Part shown: one piece after another, positions 37,594-48,419 of the stretch
How positions within the stretch are numbered: the first letter of the stretch is position 1
Layout of the letters: every line of letters starts with the position of its first letter
NCBI RefSeq assembly: GCF_001561995.1
Contig: NZ_LLWC01000024.1
Span: 186,001 to 250,000, forward strand
Direction: 5' to 3'
Length of the DNA stretch: 64,000 nucleotides
Source of the DNA: Polycladidibacter hongkongensis
GTDB lineage: Bacteria; Pseudomonadota; Alphaproteobacteria; Rhizobiales; Stappiaceae
Position numbers and translations under genes: made by a program
The notes under the pieces: generated by a model
What the model was told of the DNA's origin: nothing
Database searches by the model: none
Seen by the model: the letters and a program-made list of their open reading frames with translations, nothing else

Positions 37594-38658
37594 ATGAGCG
37601 AACTTTGGTTTGACTATGGTTTGCCGCTGGTCATCATGCTGGCGCAGAGCGTCTTGCTGATGGTGGTGTTGCTGCTGATCATCGCGTATGTGCTTTATGC
37701 GGACCGGAAGATCTGGGCCGCGGTGCAGATCCGCCGAGGGCCTAACGTTGTGGGCCCGTGGGGACTGTTTCAGAGCTTTGCGGACTTGCTGAAATTTGTG
37801 TTGAAGGAACCGGTTATTCCGGCAACTTCCGACAAGTTCCTGTTTTTGTTTGCGCCGCTGATTACGGTGGTGCTGTCGCTTGCGGGCTGGGTGGTTATTC
37901 CCGTTGCCGAGGGCTGGTGCATTGCTGATATTAATGTTGGCATTCTCTACGTCTTTGCGATTTCCTCCCTTGGGGTTTACGGGGTGATTATTGGTGGTTG
38001 GGCCTCCAACTCCAAGTACCCGTTTCTTTCTGCCTTGCGCTCTGCTGCGCAGATGGTTTCCTACGAGGTTTCCATTGGGTTTGTGATTGTTACCGTGCTG
38101 TTGTGCGTTGGCTCGCTGAACCTCTCTGACATCGTAATGGCGCAGAAAACCGGCCTTGCAGATATGCTGGGCGTGCCGTGGCTGACCATTTTGAACTGGT
38201 ACTGGCTGCCATTGTTCCCGATGTTTGTGGTGTTCTTTGTCTCTGCGTTGGCAGAGACGAACCGTCCGCCATTTGATCTTGCTGAAGCGGAATCTGAATT
38301 GGTTGCCGGTTTCATGGTCGAGTACGGCTCCACCCCTTACATGATGTTCATGCTTGGTGAATACGTGGCGATTGCACTGATGTGTGCGCTTACCACCATC
38401 CTGTTTATGGGAGGTTGGTTGCCGCCGCTGGACTTCGCGCCGTTTACATGGGTACCGGGTGTGGTGTGGTTCTTCCTTAAGGCCTCCATGGTGTTCTTTA
38501 TGTTCGCCATGGTGAAGGCGATGGTGCCGCGCTACCGCTATGACCAGCTGATGCGTCTTGGCTGGAAAGTGTTCTTGCCGCTGTCGCTGTTCATGGTGTT
38601 TGCGGTTTCTGCGGTGCTGATGGCTATGGGCTGGGCACCGACGAGCGGAGCGCTTTGA
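37594..38658 (+). CDS. nuoH: NADH-quinone oxidoreductase subunit H
   Basis: A 354-aa membrane subunit with about eight helices, linking the quinone pocket to the proton pumps. Family segments include [20 protein letters not shown] (about 47-66) and [20 protein letters not shown] (about 221-240). It starts at ATG 37594, ten bases after nuoG. An unusual small gene begins one base after its stop. Confidence 0.97.
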   Translation: MSELWFDYGLPLVIMLAQSVLLMVVLLLIIAYVLYADRKIWAAVQIRRGPNVVGPWGLFQSFADLLKFVLKEPVIPATSDKFLFLFAPLITVVLSLAGWVVIPVAEGWCIADINVGILYVFAISSLGVYGVIIGGWASNSKYPFLSALRSAAQMVSYEVSIGFVIVTVLLCVGSLNLSDIVMAQKTGLADMLGVPWLTILNWYWLPLFPMFVVFFVSALAETNRPPFDLAEAESELVAGFMVEYGSTPYMMFMLGEYVAIALMCALTTILFMGGWLPPLDFAPFTWVPGVVWFFLKASMVFFMFAMVKAMVPRYRYDQLMRLGWKVFLPLSLFMVFAVSAVLMAMGWAPTSGAL

Positions 38659-38659
38659 A

Positions 38660-38899
38660 ATGGTTTCGGTGCCGGGACTGATCGGCGCCGCCCTCGGGCT
38701 GGTGCTGGGGCTTTTGAACCGCGCAATTCTGCTTGGCAGGGTCAAGATGCGTTCAGAAGCGCTGGCTCAGCATAGCCCTGAGAAATTAGCGCGTTGGCAG
38801 CAGAGCCTGCCAGCCTTGCGCCTCGCGATTTTTGTTTTAACCCTGATCGGTTTTCCGATCGTGGGCTATCTTGCCGCCGCCCAAATGGCTGGTGGCTGA
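38660..38899 (+). CDS. Small membrane protein encoded between nuoH and nuoI
   Basis: A 79-aa protein with two hydrophobic helices (about 4-25 and 52-75) joined by a basic, helical loop. The ATG lies one base past the nuoH stop, and nuoI starts 29 bases after its end, so it is embedded in the operon and probably coupled to nuoH translation. It matches none of the 14 core subunits. Extra reading frames within nuo operons are known in some alphaproteobacteria, so an accessory or assembly role is possible but unproven. Codon use is like its neighbours. Confidence 0.7.
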   Translation: MVSVPGLIGAALGLVLGLLNRAILLGRVKMRSEALAQHSPEKLARWQQSLPALRLAIFVLTLIGFPIVGYLAAAQMAGG

Positions 38900-38928
38900 T
38901 GGCTCGAACCTTTGAATAGGAGAGGCTC

Positions 38929-39423
38929 GTGGCTACTGGAATGCAACAGGCCGCCAAATCGCTGCTGCTAAAGGAGTTTGTTTCGGCATTCTTCCTTGCC
39001 ATGCGATACTTCTTCAAGCCGAAGCCGACAATCAACTATCCTTTCGAGAAAGGGGCGACAAGCCCTCGTTTTCGCGGGGAACATGCGCTGCGCCGTTATC
39101 CAAACGGGGAAGAGCGCTGTATTGCCTGTAAGCTGTGTGAAGCAATTTGTCCGGCGCAGGCAATCACCATTGAGGCCGGGCCGCGTCGCAATGACGGCAC
39201 CCGTCGGACCACGCGCTATGACATTGATATGACCAAATGCATTTACTGCGGGTTCTGTCAGGAAGCGTGCCCGGTGGATGCGGTTGTTGAAGGACCGAAC
39301 TTTGAATTTGCTACCGAAACCCGTGAAGAGCTGTTTTACGATAAGGAAAAACTGCTCGCCAACGGAGAGCGGTGGGAGCGTGAGATTGCGCGCAATATCG
39401 CAGCGGATGCGCCTTATCGTTAA
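38929..39423 (+). CDS. nuoI: NADH-quinone oxidoreductase subunit I
   Basis: A 164-aa TYKY-type ferredoxin subunit with two [4Fe-4S] clusters (N6a, N6b), seen as [12 protein letters not shown] (about 64-75) and [12 protein letters not shown] (about 103-114). The GTG at 38929 is the likely start, with AGGAGA close upstream; the protein then begins [12 protein letters not shown], as in related bacteria. Confidence 0.96.
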   Translation: MATGMQQAAKSLLLKEFVSAFFLAMRYFFKPKPTINYPFEKGATSPRFRGEHALRRYPNGEERCIACKLCEAICPAQAITIEAGPRRNDGTRRTTRYDIDMTKCIYCGFCQEACPVDAVVEGPNFEFATETREELFYDKEKLLANGERWEREIARNIAADAPYR

Positions 39424-39540
39424 GCCTTGGCCCGCAGGCGCTAGCGCGTGGCGGGCAGGGGCTTTGAGGCCGTCTTAAAACTAGTTTGTGCCAGTGCTTC
39501 GTGTGGCTGGCTCTTATGCAAAGGACAGAGGCAACCTAAC

Positions 39541-40152
39541 ATGGTTTTGCAGGCTCTTTTCTTCTATCTGTTTGCCGGTATTGCTGTTGCATCCGCTTTT
39601 ATGGTGATCGCGGCAAGAAACCCGGTGCACTCGGTGCTGTTTCTCATCCTGTGCTTTATCAATGCAGCGGCGCTGTTTGTGTTGATTGGTGCTGAATATC
39701 TGGCGATGCTGCTTATCGTGGTCTATGTGGGCGCGGTGATGGTGTTGTTCCTGTTTGTGGTGATGATGCTGGACGTTGATTTTGCCGAGATGAAGCGCGG
39801 TGTTCTTCAGTATTTGCCGATTGGCGGGCTGGTCGGCTTTATCCTGCTGGCCGAGCTGTTGATGGCAATTGGCGGCTGGGTCATCATGCCAGAGGCTTAT
39901 AGCGGCGGTGCGCTGCCGATTGTTGCCGAGGGCAAGCAGAACATCGCCCAGATCGGCGCGGTGCTTTACACCAAATACATCTTCTATTTCCAAGCCTGTG
40001 GCATCATTTTGCTGGTGGCGATGATCGGTGCGATTGTGCTGACTTTGCGCCATAAGCCAAATGTTAAACGTCAAGACATTCCAACGCAGGTGGCACGCAC
40101 GCCGGAGACTTCTATTGAAGTGGTCTCTGTTGAGAGCGGCAAGGGGATCTAA
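39541..40152 (+). CDS. nuoJ: NADH-quinone oxidoreductase subunit J
   Basis: A 203-aa membrane subunit with five helices. The helix bearing the pi-bulge segment EYLAMLLIVVYVGAVMVLFL (about 53-72) is typical. The start is ATG 39541 (MVLQALFFY). The 117-base gap before it is wide for this operon and contains a GC-rich inverted repeat (GCCCGC and GCGGGC, about 39427-39456) that may mark an mRNA processing or pausing site. Confidence 0.95.
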   Translation: MVLQALFFYLFAGIAVASAFMVIAARNPVHSVLFLILCFINAAALFVLIGAEYLAMLLIVVYVGAVMVLFLFVVMMLDVDFAEMKRGVLQYLPIGGLVGFILLAELLMAIGGWVIMPEAYSGGALPIVAEGKQNIAQIGAVLYTKYIFYFQACGIILLVAMIGAIVLTLRHKPNVKRQDIPTQVARTPETSIEVVSVESGKGI

Positions 40153-40153
40153 C

Positions 40154-40234
40154 ATGGGTGTTGTTGGCGTGAATGAAACAGGCGCGGCTCTGCAAGTGGG
40201 CTGCTGTTACAAACACTTTGAATTCAAGCGGTGA
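40154..40234 (+). CDS. Possible 26-codon reading frame between nuoJ and nuoK
   Basis: It begins MGVVGVNETGAA two bases after the nuoJ stop and ends six bases before the nuoK start. It is neither hydrophobic nor similar to anything recognised. It fills almost exactly the otherwise odd 88-base gap, so it may serve to keep ribosomes moving into nuoK, or it may be chance. Confidence 0.25.
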   Translation: MGVVGVNETGAALQVGCCYKHFEFKR

Positions 40235-40240
40235 GGTCCC

Positions 40241-40549
40241 ATGGAAATCGGTCTATCTCATTACCTTTCTGTTGCGGCGATCCTATTTACCATCGGGATT
40301 TTCGGGATCTTCCTCAACCGGAAAAACGTTATCGTCATTTTGATGTCTATCGAGCTGCTGCTGTTGGCGGTGAACATCAACTTTGTAGCGTTCTCTGTGT
40401 TTCTTAATGATCTTGTCGGGCAGATCTTTACCTTGCTGGTGCTCACGGTGGCAGCAGCCGAGGCGGCGATTGGCCTTGCTATTCTTGTGGTCTACTTCCG
40501 CAATCGTGGGTCGATTGCCGTTGAAGACGTCAATATGATGAAAGGTTAA
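40241..40549 (+). CDS. nuoK: NADH-quinone oxidoreductase subunit K
   Basis: A 102-aa, three-helix Mrp-like membrane subunit. Conserved Glu residues are present in the second and third helices ([15 protein letters not shown] and [13 protein letters not shown]), part of the central proton channel. The ATG follows GTGAGGTCCC. It lies seven bases before nuoL. Confidence 0.97.
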   Translation: MEIGLSHYLSVAAILFTIGIFGIFLNRKNVIVILMSIELLLLAVNINFVAFSVFLNDLVGQIFTLLVLTVAAAEAAIGLAILVVYFRNRGSIAVEDVNMMKG

Positions 40550-40556
40550 GCGGCGA

Positions 40557-42557
40557 ATGTACTCTGCAATCGTATTTCTGCCGCTGGTTGGCTTTTTGAT
40601 TGCCGGGCTCTTTGGCCGGGCAATCGGGGCAAAAGCCAGCGAATATGTAACCAGCTCCTTACTGGTGGTGGCGGCGCTGCTCTCTTGGGTTGCGTTTTTT
40701 GATGTGGCGCTTGGCACTGAAGCGCTGGTGCAAATTCCGGTGTTGCAGTGGATTTCTTCCGGTGCGCTGGATGTGACGTGGACGCTGCGTATTGATACGC
40801 TTACCGTTGTTATGTTGGTGGTGGTGAACTCGGTGTCAGCGCTGGTGCATATCTACTCCATCGGTTACATGCATCATGATCCGCACCGCCCACGTTTTTT
40901 TGCCTATTTGTCGCTGTTTACCTTTGCCATGCTGTCGCTTGTGACCTCCGACAATCTGCTGCAAATGTTCTTTGGCTGGGAAGGCGTGGGCCTTGCCTCC
41001 TACTTACTCATCGGCTTCTGGTTTAAGAAGCCATCGGCCAATGCGGCGGCGATGAAAGCCTTTGTTGTCAACCGTGTGGGTGATTTTGGTTTCCTGCTGG
41101 GGATCTTCGGCGTCTACATGATGTTCGGGACGATCAGCTATGACGATATTTTTGCGCAAGCGGGGGCGATTGCCGCCGGAACCGCGCAAAACGCGCCTTC
41201 GCTGGAGTTCCTTGGGTATTCGCTGAGCTTTGACAGCGCGATTACGGTTACCTGCCTGCTGCTCTTCCTCGGGGCTATGGGTAAGTCTGCCCAGCTGCTG
41301 CTGCACACCTGGTTGCCAGATGCGATGGAGGGGCCGACACCGGTTTCGGCATTGATCCACGCGGCGACCATGGTGACGGCGGGTGTGTTTATGGTTGCAC
41401 GTCTTTCGCCGCTGTTTGAACTGTCGCACACCGCCTTGACCGTAGTTACCTTCGTGGGGGCTTCTACAGCGTTGTTTGCCGGTACTATTGGCTGCGTGCA
41501 GAACGATATCAAACGCGTGATTGCCTACTCCACTTGTTCGCAGCTTGGTTACATGTTTGTGGCGCTGGGGATCGGTGCTTACGGTGTCGCAGTATTCCAC
41601 CTGTTCACGCACGCGTTCTTTAAAGCGCTGTTGTTCCTTTGTGCCGGGTCGGTGATCCATGCGGTGTCCGACGAGCAGGACATGCGCCGCATGGGCGGCT
41701 TGCGCAAGCATATTCCGGTGACCTACTGGACGATGTTTATCGGCACACTGGCGCTCACCGGCTTTGGTATTCCGCTTGTACATATCGGGCACACCTATTT
41801 GGGTACGGCCGGGTTTATCTCCAAGGATGCGATTATCGAAGCGACCTATGCTGGGCATAATGCAGCATCCAACTTCGCCTTCTGGATGACGATTGCTGCG
41901 GCGTTCCTGACATCGTTCTACTCTTGGCGTCTCACCTTCATGACGTTCCACGGCAAGCCGCGCGCTTCTGTGGATGTAATGAAGCATGTGCACGAGAGCC
42001 CGCTGGTGATGACAGTGCCTTTGTTTGTGCTTGCTGTCGGGGCGCTGTTTGCCGGCATGGCTTTCCAGAGCGGCTTTATTGGCGAGACCTATGACACCTT
42101 CTGGAAAGGGGCGCTGTTTACCGGGGCAGATAACCATGTGTTGCACGACATGCATCATGTGCCGATCTGGGTTAAGCTGATGCCATTTATCATGATGGTT
42201 GCGGGCTTCCTGCTGGCGGTGCAGTTCTATATCCGTAAACCGGACGCACCGAAGAAACTGGCCGAGCGGCACGATGCGCTCTACCAGTTCTTGCTGAACA
42301 AGTGGTACTTTGACGAGCTCTACGACTTCCTGTTTGTTAAACCTTCGCTGAAGCTTGGCCGCTTTTTGTGGAAGCGCGGCGACGGCGCGGTGATTGACGG
42401 CATGGGCCCTGATGGCATTGCCGCCCGCGTGCAGCAGATAACGGCGCAGGTCGTGCGTTTGCAGTCTGGTTATATCTACCACTACGCCTTTGCGATGCTG
42501 ATCGGTGTGGCGTTTTTTATCACCCTTTCAATGTTCTCGGGCGGGGGAGCCCACTGA
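40557..42557 (+). CDS. nuoL: NADH-quinone oxidoreductase subunit L
   Basis: A 666-aa antiporter-like proton-pumping subunit with about 16 helices, including the long lateral helix and its C-terminal anchor. Pump residues are visible: Glu in [18 protein letters not shown] (about 141-158) and Lys in [19 protein letters not shown] (about 240-258). Its stop overlaps the nuoM start by one base (TGATG). Confidence 0.97.
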   Translation: MYSAIVFLPLVGFLIAGLFGRAIGAKASEYVTSSLLVVAALLSWVAFFDVALGTEALVQIPVLQWISSGALDVTWTLRIDTLTVVMLVVVNSVSALVHIYSIGYMHHDPHRPRFFAYLSLFTFAMLSLVTSDNLLQMFFGWEGVGLASYLLIGFWFKKPSANAAAMKAFVVNRVGDFGFLLGIFGVYMMFGTISYDDIFAQAGAIAAGTAQNAPSLEFLGYSLSFDSAITVTCLLLFLGAMGKSAQLLLHTWLPDAMEGPTPVSALIHAATMVTAGVFMVARLSPLFELSHTALTVVTFVGASTALFAGTIGCVQNDIKRVIAYSTCSQLGYMFVALGIGAYGVAVFHLFTHAFFKALLFLCAGSVIHAVSDEQDMRRMGGLRKHIPVTYWTMFIGTLALTGFGIPLVHIGHTYLGTAGFISKDAIIEATYAGHNAASNFAFWMTIAAAFLTSFYSWRLTFMTFHGKPRASVDVMKHVHESPLVMTVPLFVLAVGALFAGMAFQSGFIGETYDTFWKGALFTGADNHVLHDMHHVPIWVKLMPFIMMVAGFLLAVQFYIRKPDAPKKLAERHDALYQFLLNKWYFDELYDFLFVKPSLKLGRFLWKRGDGAVIDGMGPDGIAARVQQITAQVVRLQSGYIYHYAFAMLIGVAFFITLSMFSGGGAH

Positions 42558-44080
42558 TGAGCGATTGGTCCATTTTATCTATCACCACGTTCCTGCCGCT
42601 GGTTGGGGTGTTCTTTATCTTGCTGGTTCGCGGCGAAGATGAGGAAGCCAAGACCAATATCCGGCGGGTGGCGCTGATCACCACCTGTTTCACCTTTGTG
42701 ATCTCCCTGTTCATCTGGGGCGGGTTTACCTATGAGAACCCCGGCTTCCAGATGGTGGAAAAGCACGAGTGGATGGGGGGCATGTTCTCCTACCACATGG
42801 GGGTGGATGGCATTTCGATGCTGTTCGTGATCCTGACCACGTTCCTGATGCCGTTTTGTATTCTGGCCAGCTGGGACAGTGTGCAGACCCGGGTCAAGGA
42901 ATACATGATTGCGTTCCTTATTCTGGAAACCCTGATGATCGGTGTGTTTTGCGCGTTGGATCTGGTGCTGTTCTATGTGTTCTTCGAGGCGGGCCTTATA
43001 CCGTTGTTCCTGATCATCGGGGTGTGGGGCGGGCCGCGCCGTGTCTATGCCAGCTACAAGTTTTTCCTTTATACGCTGCTTGGCTCGGTGTTGATGCTGA
43101 TTGCGATCATGAGCATGTATTGGCATGCCGGTACGCTGGAAATTCCGGAGTTGATGCAGGCGAACTTCCCAGAGGGGATGCAGACGTGGTTGTGGCTTGC
43201 GTTCTTTGCCAGCTTTGCGGTGAAAATGCCGATGTGGCCGGTTCACACTTGGTTGCCAGATGCACACGTGGAGGCACCCACCGCCGGTTCCGTTATTTTG
43301 GCGGGTATCCTGCTTAAAATGGGTGGCTACGGGTTCTTGCGGTTCTCCTTGCCGATGTTCCCGCTGGCGAGCGAGTTCTTCGCGCCGATGGTATTTGCGC
43401 TTTCGGTGGTGGCGATTATCTACACCTCGCTGGTTGCGCTGGCGCAAGAGGACATTAAAAAGCTGATTGCCTACTCTTCAGTGGCGCATATGGGCTATGT
43501 GACCATGGGGATCTTCACCATGAATGCCTATGGTATTCAGGGGGCATTGTTCCAGATGTTGTCGCATGGTCTGGTTTCTGGCGCGCTGTTCCTTTGTGTT
43601 GGCGTGATCTATGACCGTATGCACACACGGCAGATTGCTGCTTATGGCGGGCTGGTGAACATTATGCCCAAATATGCGGTGGCGTTTCTTATTCTGACCA
43701 TGGCGAATGTGGGCCTACCGGGTACTTCCGGGTTTGTGGGTGAATTCCTGACCCTGCTTGGTGCCTTTGAGGCAAACAGCTGGGTTGCGTTCTTCGCAGC
43801 AAGCGGTGTTATCCTCTCTGCGGCCTATGCGCTTTACCTCTACCGCCGGGTGGTGTTTGGGTCACTGGATAAGGAAAGCCTGAAATCCATGCTGGATCTT
43901 TCCTTGCGGGAGAAAGTGCTGCTGGCACCATTGGTGCTGCTGGTGATCTTCTTCGGCTTCTACCCAATGCCGGTGTTTGATGTGACTGCGGCCTCTGTGG
44001 ATGTCTTGATTAACAATTACAACGCAGCTGTGCAGGCGGGGGCCAATGTGTCCAGCGCTGTTGCAGCCGCTGCGCACTAA
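42557..44080 (+). CDS. nuoM: NADH-quinone oxidoreductase subunit M
   Basis: A 507-aa antiporter-like proton-pumping subunit with about 14 helices. Key segments are [18 protein letters not shown] (pump Glu, about 142-159) and [20 protein letters not shown] (pump Lys, about 223-242). It overlaps nuoL by one base and precedes nuoN by 16 bases. Confidence 0.97.
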   Translation: MSDWSILSITTFLPLVGVFFILLVRGEDEEAKTNIRRVALITTCFTFVISLFIWGGFTYENPGFQMVEKHEWMGGMFSYHMGVDGISMLFVILTTFLMPFCILASWDSVQTRVKEYMIAFLILETLMIGVFCALDLVLFYVFFEAGLIPLFLIIGVWGGPRRVYASYKFFLYTLLGSVLMLIAIMSMYWHAGTLEIPELMQANFPEGMQTWLWLAFFASFAVKMPMWPVHTWLPDAHVEAPTAGSVILAGILLKMGGYGFLRFSLPMFPLASEFFAPMVFALSVVAIIYTSLVALAQEDIKKLIAYSSVAHMGYVTMGIFTMNAYGIQGALFQMLSHGLVSGALFLCVGVIYDRMHTRQIAAYGGLVNIMPKYAVAFLILTMANVGLPGTSGFVGEFLTLLGAFEANSWVAFFAASGVILSAAYALYLYRRVVFGSLDKESLKSMLDLSLREKVLLAPLVLLVIFFGFYPMPVFDVTAASVDVLINNYNAAVQAGANVSSAVAAAAH

Positions 44081-44096
44081 GGGGGCGCGCTGACTT

Positions 44097-45539
44097 ATGC
44101 AAGCTGAGCTTCTGCAATTTGCCGATCTGCTGCCGATGCTGCCTGAGCTGATGCTCGTGGGTGGTGCGCTGGCGCTGTTGATGGTCGGTGCGTTTGGTGG
44201 GGAGAAATCCGCGCCGCTGGTTACCGGGGTTTCGGTGGCTTTGTTGACACTGGCAGGCTTGACCCTGCTGGTGGCACCACATTATGGCGAAGTGTTTGGC
44301 GGGGCGTTTGTGCAGGACACCTACGCCCGCTTTATGAAAATACTCGTGCTGATTGGCTCCGGCTTTGCCATTGCCATGTCTGTTGCCTATGCAAGGTTGC
44401 AGAACTTTGACCGGTTCGAGTATCCAATCCTGATTATTCTTGCCACCGTTGGCATGATGCTGATGTTGTCGGCTGGTGATTTGATTGCCATGTATCTGGG
44501 TGTGGAGCTGCAATCCTTGTCGCTCTATGTTGTCGCCGCAATCAACCGTGACAATGCCCGCTCGACCGAAGCTGGGTTGAAGTATTTCGTGCTTGGGGCA
44601 CTTTCCTCAGGGATGCTGCTTTACGGCATGTCGTTTGTTTATGGCTTTACTGCGCAGACCGAGTTTGACGCGATTGCCACTGCCATTGGCGGCAATGGGG
44701 CATCACTTGGGCTCGTGTTCGGGCTGGTGTTTATACTTGCCGGTCTTGCCTTCAAGATTTCCGCTGTACCGTTTCACATGTGGACACCGGATGTTTACGA
44801 GGGGGCACCAACGCCTGTGACCGCATTCTTTGCAGCGGCGCCTAAAGTGGCAGCGATTGGTATGTTGATGCGCGTGCTTGTCGATGCGTTTGGTGGCATT
44901 GCCAGCGACTGGCAGCAAATCATCGTGTTTATCTCCATTTTGTCCATGGCGCTTGGTGCCTTTGCGGCGATTGGCCAGAAGAATATCAAGCGCATGATGG
45001 CGTATTCTTCCATTGGGCATATGGGGTTTGCGCTGGTTGGGCTTGCGGCAGGTTCGCAGGTTGGCGTTGAAGGGGTGCTGCTTTACATGAGCGCCTATCT
45101 GGCGATGACGCTGGGGACCTTTGCCTGCATCCTGTCCATGCGCCGTAAAGAAGGCATGGTTGAGGATATCAGCGATCTTGCGGGGCTATCGCGCACCAAT
45201 CCGCTGATGGCGTGGCTGCTTGGTTTCTTGTTGTTCTCGCTTGCCGGTATTCCACCGTTTGTGGGCTTTTGGGCAAAGTATGCAGTGTTTACCGCAGCGG
45301 TGGAGGCGGGGCTGTATCCGCTTGCTATCATTGGTGTGATTTGCTCGGTTATTGGCTGTTTCTACTATCTTCGTGTGATCAAGGTGATGTTCTTCGATGA
45401 GCCTCAGGGCGAGTTTTTGCCGATGTCGGGGGAAATGAAGATTGTACTTGGTCTTTCTTCCATTGCTGTTGTGTTCTACGCAGTTGGTGGGGATCCAGTG
45501 TTGCGGGCCGCGCATCTTGCCGCCGGCTCGCTGTTCTGA
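44097..45539 (+). CDS. nuoN: NADH-quinone oxidoreductase subunit N
   Basis: A 480-aa antiporter-like proton-pumping subunit and the last nuo gene. It has about 14 helices, with the segments [19 protein letters not shown] (pump Glu, about 138-156) and [20 protein letters not shown] (pump Lys, about 220-239). No terminator follows; birA starts 12 bases later, so birA is probably read from the nuo transcript. Confidence 0.97.
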   Translation: MQAELLQFADLLPMLPELMLVGGALALLMVGAFGGEKSAPLVTGVSVALLTLAGLTLLVAPHYGEVFGGAFVQDTYARFMKILVLIGSGFAIAMSVAYARLQNFDRFEYPILIILATVGMMLMLSAGDLIAMYLGVELQSLSLYVVAAINRDNARSTEAGLKYFVLGALSSGMLLYGMSFVYGFTAQTEFDAIATAIGGNGASLGLVFGLVFILAGLAFKISAVPFHMWTPDVYEGAPTPVTAFFAAAPKVAAIGMLMRVLVDAFGGIASDWQQIIVFISILSMALGAFAAIGQKNIKRMMAYSSIGHMGFALVGLAAGSQVGVEGVLLYMSAYLAMTLGTFACILSMRRKEGMVEDISDLAGLSRTNPLMAWLLGFLLFSLAGIPPFVGFWAKYAVFTAAVEAGLYPLAIIGVICSVIGCFYYLRVIKVMFFDEPQGEFLPMSGEMKIVLGLSSIAVVFYAVGGDPVLRAAHLAAGSLF

Positions 45540-45551
45540 TAGCAACGCTTT

Positions 45552-46334
45552 ATGCACGAGAAACTGATTGATAAAGGCCCGGTGCACACAGCTCCGGGCT
45601 TTTCCTTTGAGCACTTTGAAAGTCTGGCTTCGACCAACCCTGAAGCTTTGGCCCGGGCGCGCGACGATGGCCTCAGCCAGCATTGGATTGTAGCCGATGA
45701 GCAACGGGCCGGGCGGGCACGGCGGGGACGCAACTGGACATCGGAGAAAGGCAATCTGTTTGCCTCGGTGGTGGTGCGCTTTGCACAAGAGCCGCAAAGA
45801 CTTATGCAGTTACCGTTTGTGGCGGCACTTTCGCTGATGGAGGCGGTGGAGCTTGCTTGCGGCGCGCATGGGTTGATCGAGCTTAAGTGGCCCAATGACC
45901 TGCTGGTGGAAGGCGCTAAGATCTCAGGCATTTTGTTGGAAAGCGAGCCGGCTGAGCAAGCAGGTCAGGTAAACGTGGTGTGCGGCTTTGGTGTCAACTG
46001 TTTGCATCACCCGGATATCGCCATGTATCCGACCGTCTCGCTGGCAGGGCTTGGCTACCGGGTGGCGCCGCAGGATTTGTTCTTGCAATTGGCGGCACGT
46101 TTTGCCGCATGGATTGAAATTTGGCAGGGGCCTGGCGGTTTTGACGAGGTGCGTCGGCGCTGGCTTGCGCGCGCAGCAGGGCGAGGCAAAATGCTGACCG
46201 TGCGGCTGCCCAATGAAGAATTTACAGGTGTTTTTGTTGATCTGGATGCCTTTGGTCGTCTGATCCTGGCTTTGGACAATGGCAAGGAGCGGCTGGTTTC
46301 AGCTGGTGACGTTTTCTTTCCCAACCTGCGCTAA
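45552..46334 (+). CDS. birA: Biotin--[acetyl-CoA-carboxylase] ligase
   Basis: A 260-aa enzyme that attaches biotin to carboxylase carrier proteins. Biotin and ATP sites are visible: GRARRGRNW (about 54-62) and KWPNDLLVEGAKISGILLE (about 115-133). There is no N-terminal DNA-binding domain, so it is a group I ligase without the repressor function of E. coli BirA. It follows nuoN by 12 bases and precedes rnj by about 54, an order conserved in Hyphomicrobiales. Confidence 0.95.
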   Translation: MHEKLIDKGPVHTAPGFSFEHFESLASTNPEALARARDDGLSQHWIVADEQRAGRARRGRNWTSEKGNLFASVVVRFAQEPQRLMQLPFVAALSLMEAVELACGAHGLIELKWPNDLLVEGAKISGILLESEPAEQAGQVNVVCGFGVNCLHHPDIAMYPTVSLAGLGYRVAPQDLFLQLAARFAAWIEIWQGPGGFDEVRRRWLARAAGRGKMLTVRLPNEEFTGVFVDLDAFGRLILALDNGKERLVSAGDVFFPNLR

Positions 46335-46388
46335 ACACCTTTGATAATGATTGGCGCTGCCTGTGAAGCGCGCCCTAGGAGAAAACGA

Positions 46389-48053
46389 ATGGGTGATAAA
46401 TCCCAGCTAGTGTTTTTGCCGCTTGGCGGCGTTGGTGAAATTGGCATGAATTTGGGCCTCTACGGGGTTGGCCCTGAGCATGACCGCCAGTGGTTGGTGG
46501 TGGATTTCGGCGTATCCTTTGCCGGGCCGGAGCTGCCGGGGGTTGATTTGGTGCTGCCGGATATCCGCTTTTTGGAAGAGGAGCGCTCTCGTATCGCGGG
46601 TATTGTGATCACGCATGCGCATGAGGATCACTACGGCGCGCTTGCCTATTTGTGGCGGCGATTGGAGTTGCCGCTTTACACCACGCCGTTTACCGCGATG
46701 CTGCTGGAGGCCAAAGTGGCGCATGATGGCGGCGAGGCTATTCCGGTTAATCTGGTTAATCAGGGAGAGCGGCACCAGATTGGCGCGTTCGACGTGGAAT
46801 TTGTCGCCATGACACATTCGATCCCGGAACCGTGTGCGCTGGCGATCCGCGCGGGCGGGAATCTTGTGGTGCATTCGGGCGATTGGAAGATTGATCTGAC
46901 CCCCGGCATTGGCAAGAGTATTGATCTGGAGCGGCTTGGCGAGCTTGGCGATGAGGGGGTGGATGCGTTTATCTGCGACAGCACCAACGCCATGCGCGAG
47001 GGCATCAGCCCCAGTGAAAAGGATGTGCGGGCAGAGCTAACCGAGATTATCAAGGCGGCACCACACCGGGTGGCTGTGACCACTTTTGCCTCCAATGTGG
47101 CGCGGATCCGGGCCGTGGCAGAGGCCGCGCGTGATGCGGGACGCGAGGTGGTGGTAATTGGCCGCTCCATGCAGCGTACCATCGAGATTTCCAAGGAACT
47201 GGGGTATCTTGATGGGTTGCCCGCATTTTTGGATGAAGAGGCGTACGGGCACTTACCGCGAGAAAATGTAGTGGCGCTGCTGACTGGTTCGCAAGGGGAA
47301 AACCGGGCGGCGATGGCGCGGGTTGCTTCGGATTCGCATCGCAGTGTGGCTCTGTCAAAAGGGGACACGGTTATCTTTTCATCCCGCACCATTCCGGGTA
47401 ACGAAAAAGCGGTGATTGGCATCATCAACCAATTGGTAGAGGATGGCATCAAGGTGATTACGGACCGTGATGCGCTGGTGCATGTTTCGGGGCACCCACG
47501 GCGCGGGGAGCTGGCGCAGGTCTATGATTTGCTGCGACCTAAGCGGGCGGTGCCTGTGCATGGAGAGCCGATGCATTTGCAGGCGCATAAAGAATTTGCC
47601 CTGGGACGCGGTATTGAAGATGTGCAGTTGATGCGCGACGGGGACATGATGCGTCTAACACCCGGACCGCTTGAAATAATCGATGGCGCACCTGTGGGTA
47701 TTTGGGTTCGTGATGGGCGGCTGATGGCCCCGCCTGAAGAAACAGGTGTGCAGGAGCGGCGCAAGCTTTCCTATGGCGGCGGTGTGGTTATATCACTGGC
47801 TGTAAGCGGGAAAGGCGAGCTGCTGGGCGATATCGAGGTGGTGCTTTATGGGCATCCGGATGAAAATGAAGCCGGGGTTGCTTTTGAAGAGGTGGTTGCC
47901 GATGCTGTTTATGGGGCGATCATCAGTATTCCCAAAGCGCGGCGCCGCGATGTGGAGTTGGTGCGCGAGGCGGCCCGTCGGGCGGGGCGCTTTGCAGTTG
48001 TCGAGCATTGGGGCAAGAAGCCGCTTTGCAAGGTGATCGTGCATCGCGTGTGA
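46389..48053 (+). CDS. rnj: Ribonuclease J
   Basis: A 554-aa metallo-beta-lactamase/beta-CASP nuclease with 5'-3' exo- and endoribonuclease activity on mRNA and rRNA precursors. The zinc motif THAHEDH gives His76, His78, Asp80 and His81; further ligands lie in VVHSGDWK and in HVSGH. The start is ATG 46389 (MGDKSQLVFLPLGG), with AGGAG upstream; an earlier in-frame start gives a poor N-terminus. Alphaproteobacteria commonly have a single RNase J. Confidence 0.95.
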   Translation: MGDKSQLVFLPLGGVGEIGMNLGLYGVGPEHDRQWLVVDFGVSFAGPELPGVDLVLPDIRFLEEERSRIAGIVITHAHEDHYGALAYLWRRLELPLYTTPFTAMLLEAKVAHDGGEAIPVNLVNQGERHQIGAFDVEFVAMTHSIPEPCALAIRAGGNLVVHSGDWKIDLTPGIGKSIDLERLGELGDEGVDAFICDSTNAMREGISPSEKDVRAELTEIIKAAPHRVAVTTFASNVARIRAVAEAARDAGREVVVIGRSMQRTIEISKELGYLDGLPAFLDEEAYGHLPRENVVALLTGSQGENRAAMARVASDSHRSVALSKGDTVIFSSRTIPGNEKAVIGIINQLVEDGIKVITDRDALVHVSGHPRRGELAQVYDLLRPKRAVPVHGEPMHLQAHKEFALGRGIEDVQLMRDGDMMRLTPGPLEIIDGAPVGIWVRDGRLMAPPEETGVQERRKLSYGGGVVISLAVSGKGELLGDIEVVLYGHPDENEAGVAFEEVVADAVYGAIISIPKARRRDVELVREAARRAGRFAVVEHWGKKPLCKVIVHRV

Positions 48054-48419
48054 TCCATGTTGACTAAGGTTGGATAATAGGGCTGAGAGAGGATATCGGG
48101 TAGAGCGCTGCTTGCGCCTGCCGCAAATCTGTTGGGTAGTATGGCCGGGCGGCAGAAAAATGAACGGGCAGTGGGTTCCGGATGGTGCAACTCGCTGAGC
48201 GGCCTTCGCATCCAGCGCAGTTAGGCTCTCTTCATCCCTTGTGTTCGTTTTTCGCCTGCTGGTGGTGCTTGTTGCTGCAAATTCGTTCGCTGCTGCTTGT
48301 CGCAAGGATTGGTGTTGTCCATTGCAATACCAAGAGCCTCCTTCGCCCTTTGTCGTGATTGCCAAGCGGTGTGCGCTTTGCTTTTGTGTTGGCTGATTAA
48401 AGCAACGAGGGAGTGGCGA
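48054..48419. other. Gap between rnj and mce
   Basis: About 366 bases. The only notable frame is 48241-48396 (51 codons from a GTG): a signal-peptide-like start (FVFRLLVVLVAANSFAAA) and then a short Cys-rich tail, but without a ribosome binding site. It is too weak to call a gene. Promoters for mce may be here. Confidence 0.35.

Noticed and set aside
41004-42482. A 492-codon open frame antisense to nuoL, and similar long antisense frames opposite nuoH (37501-38745), nuoD (32127-33293), tig (21646-22623) and cobN (10436-11347)
   Set aside because: They lie wholly opposite well-identified genes, lack ribosome binding sites, and have compositions (His/Arg/Gln-rich) typical of the reverse complement of hydrophobic or Ala/Leu-rich genes.
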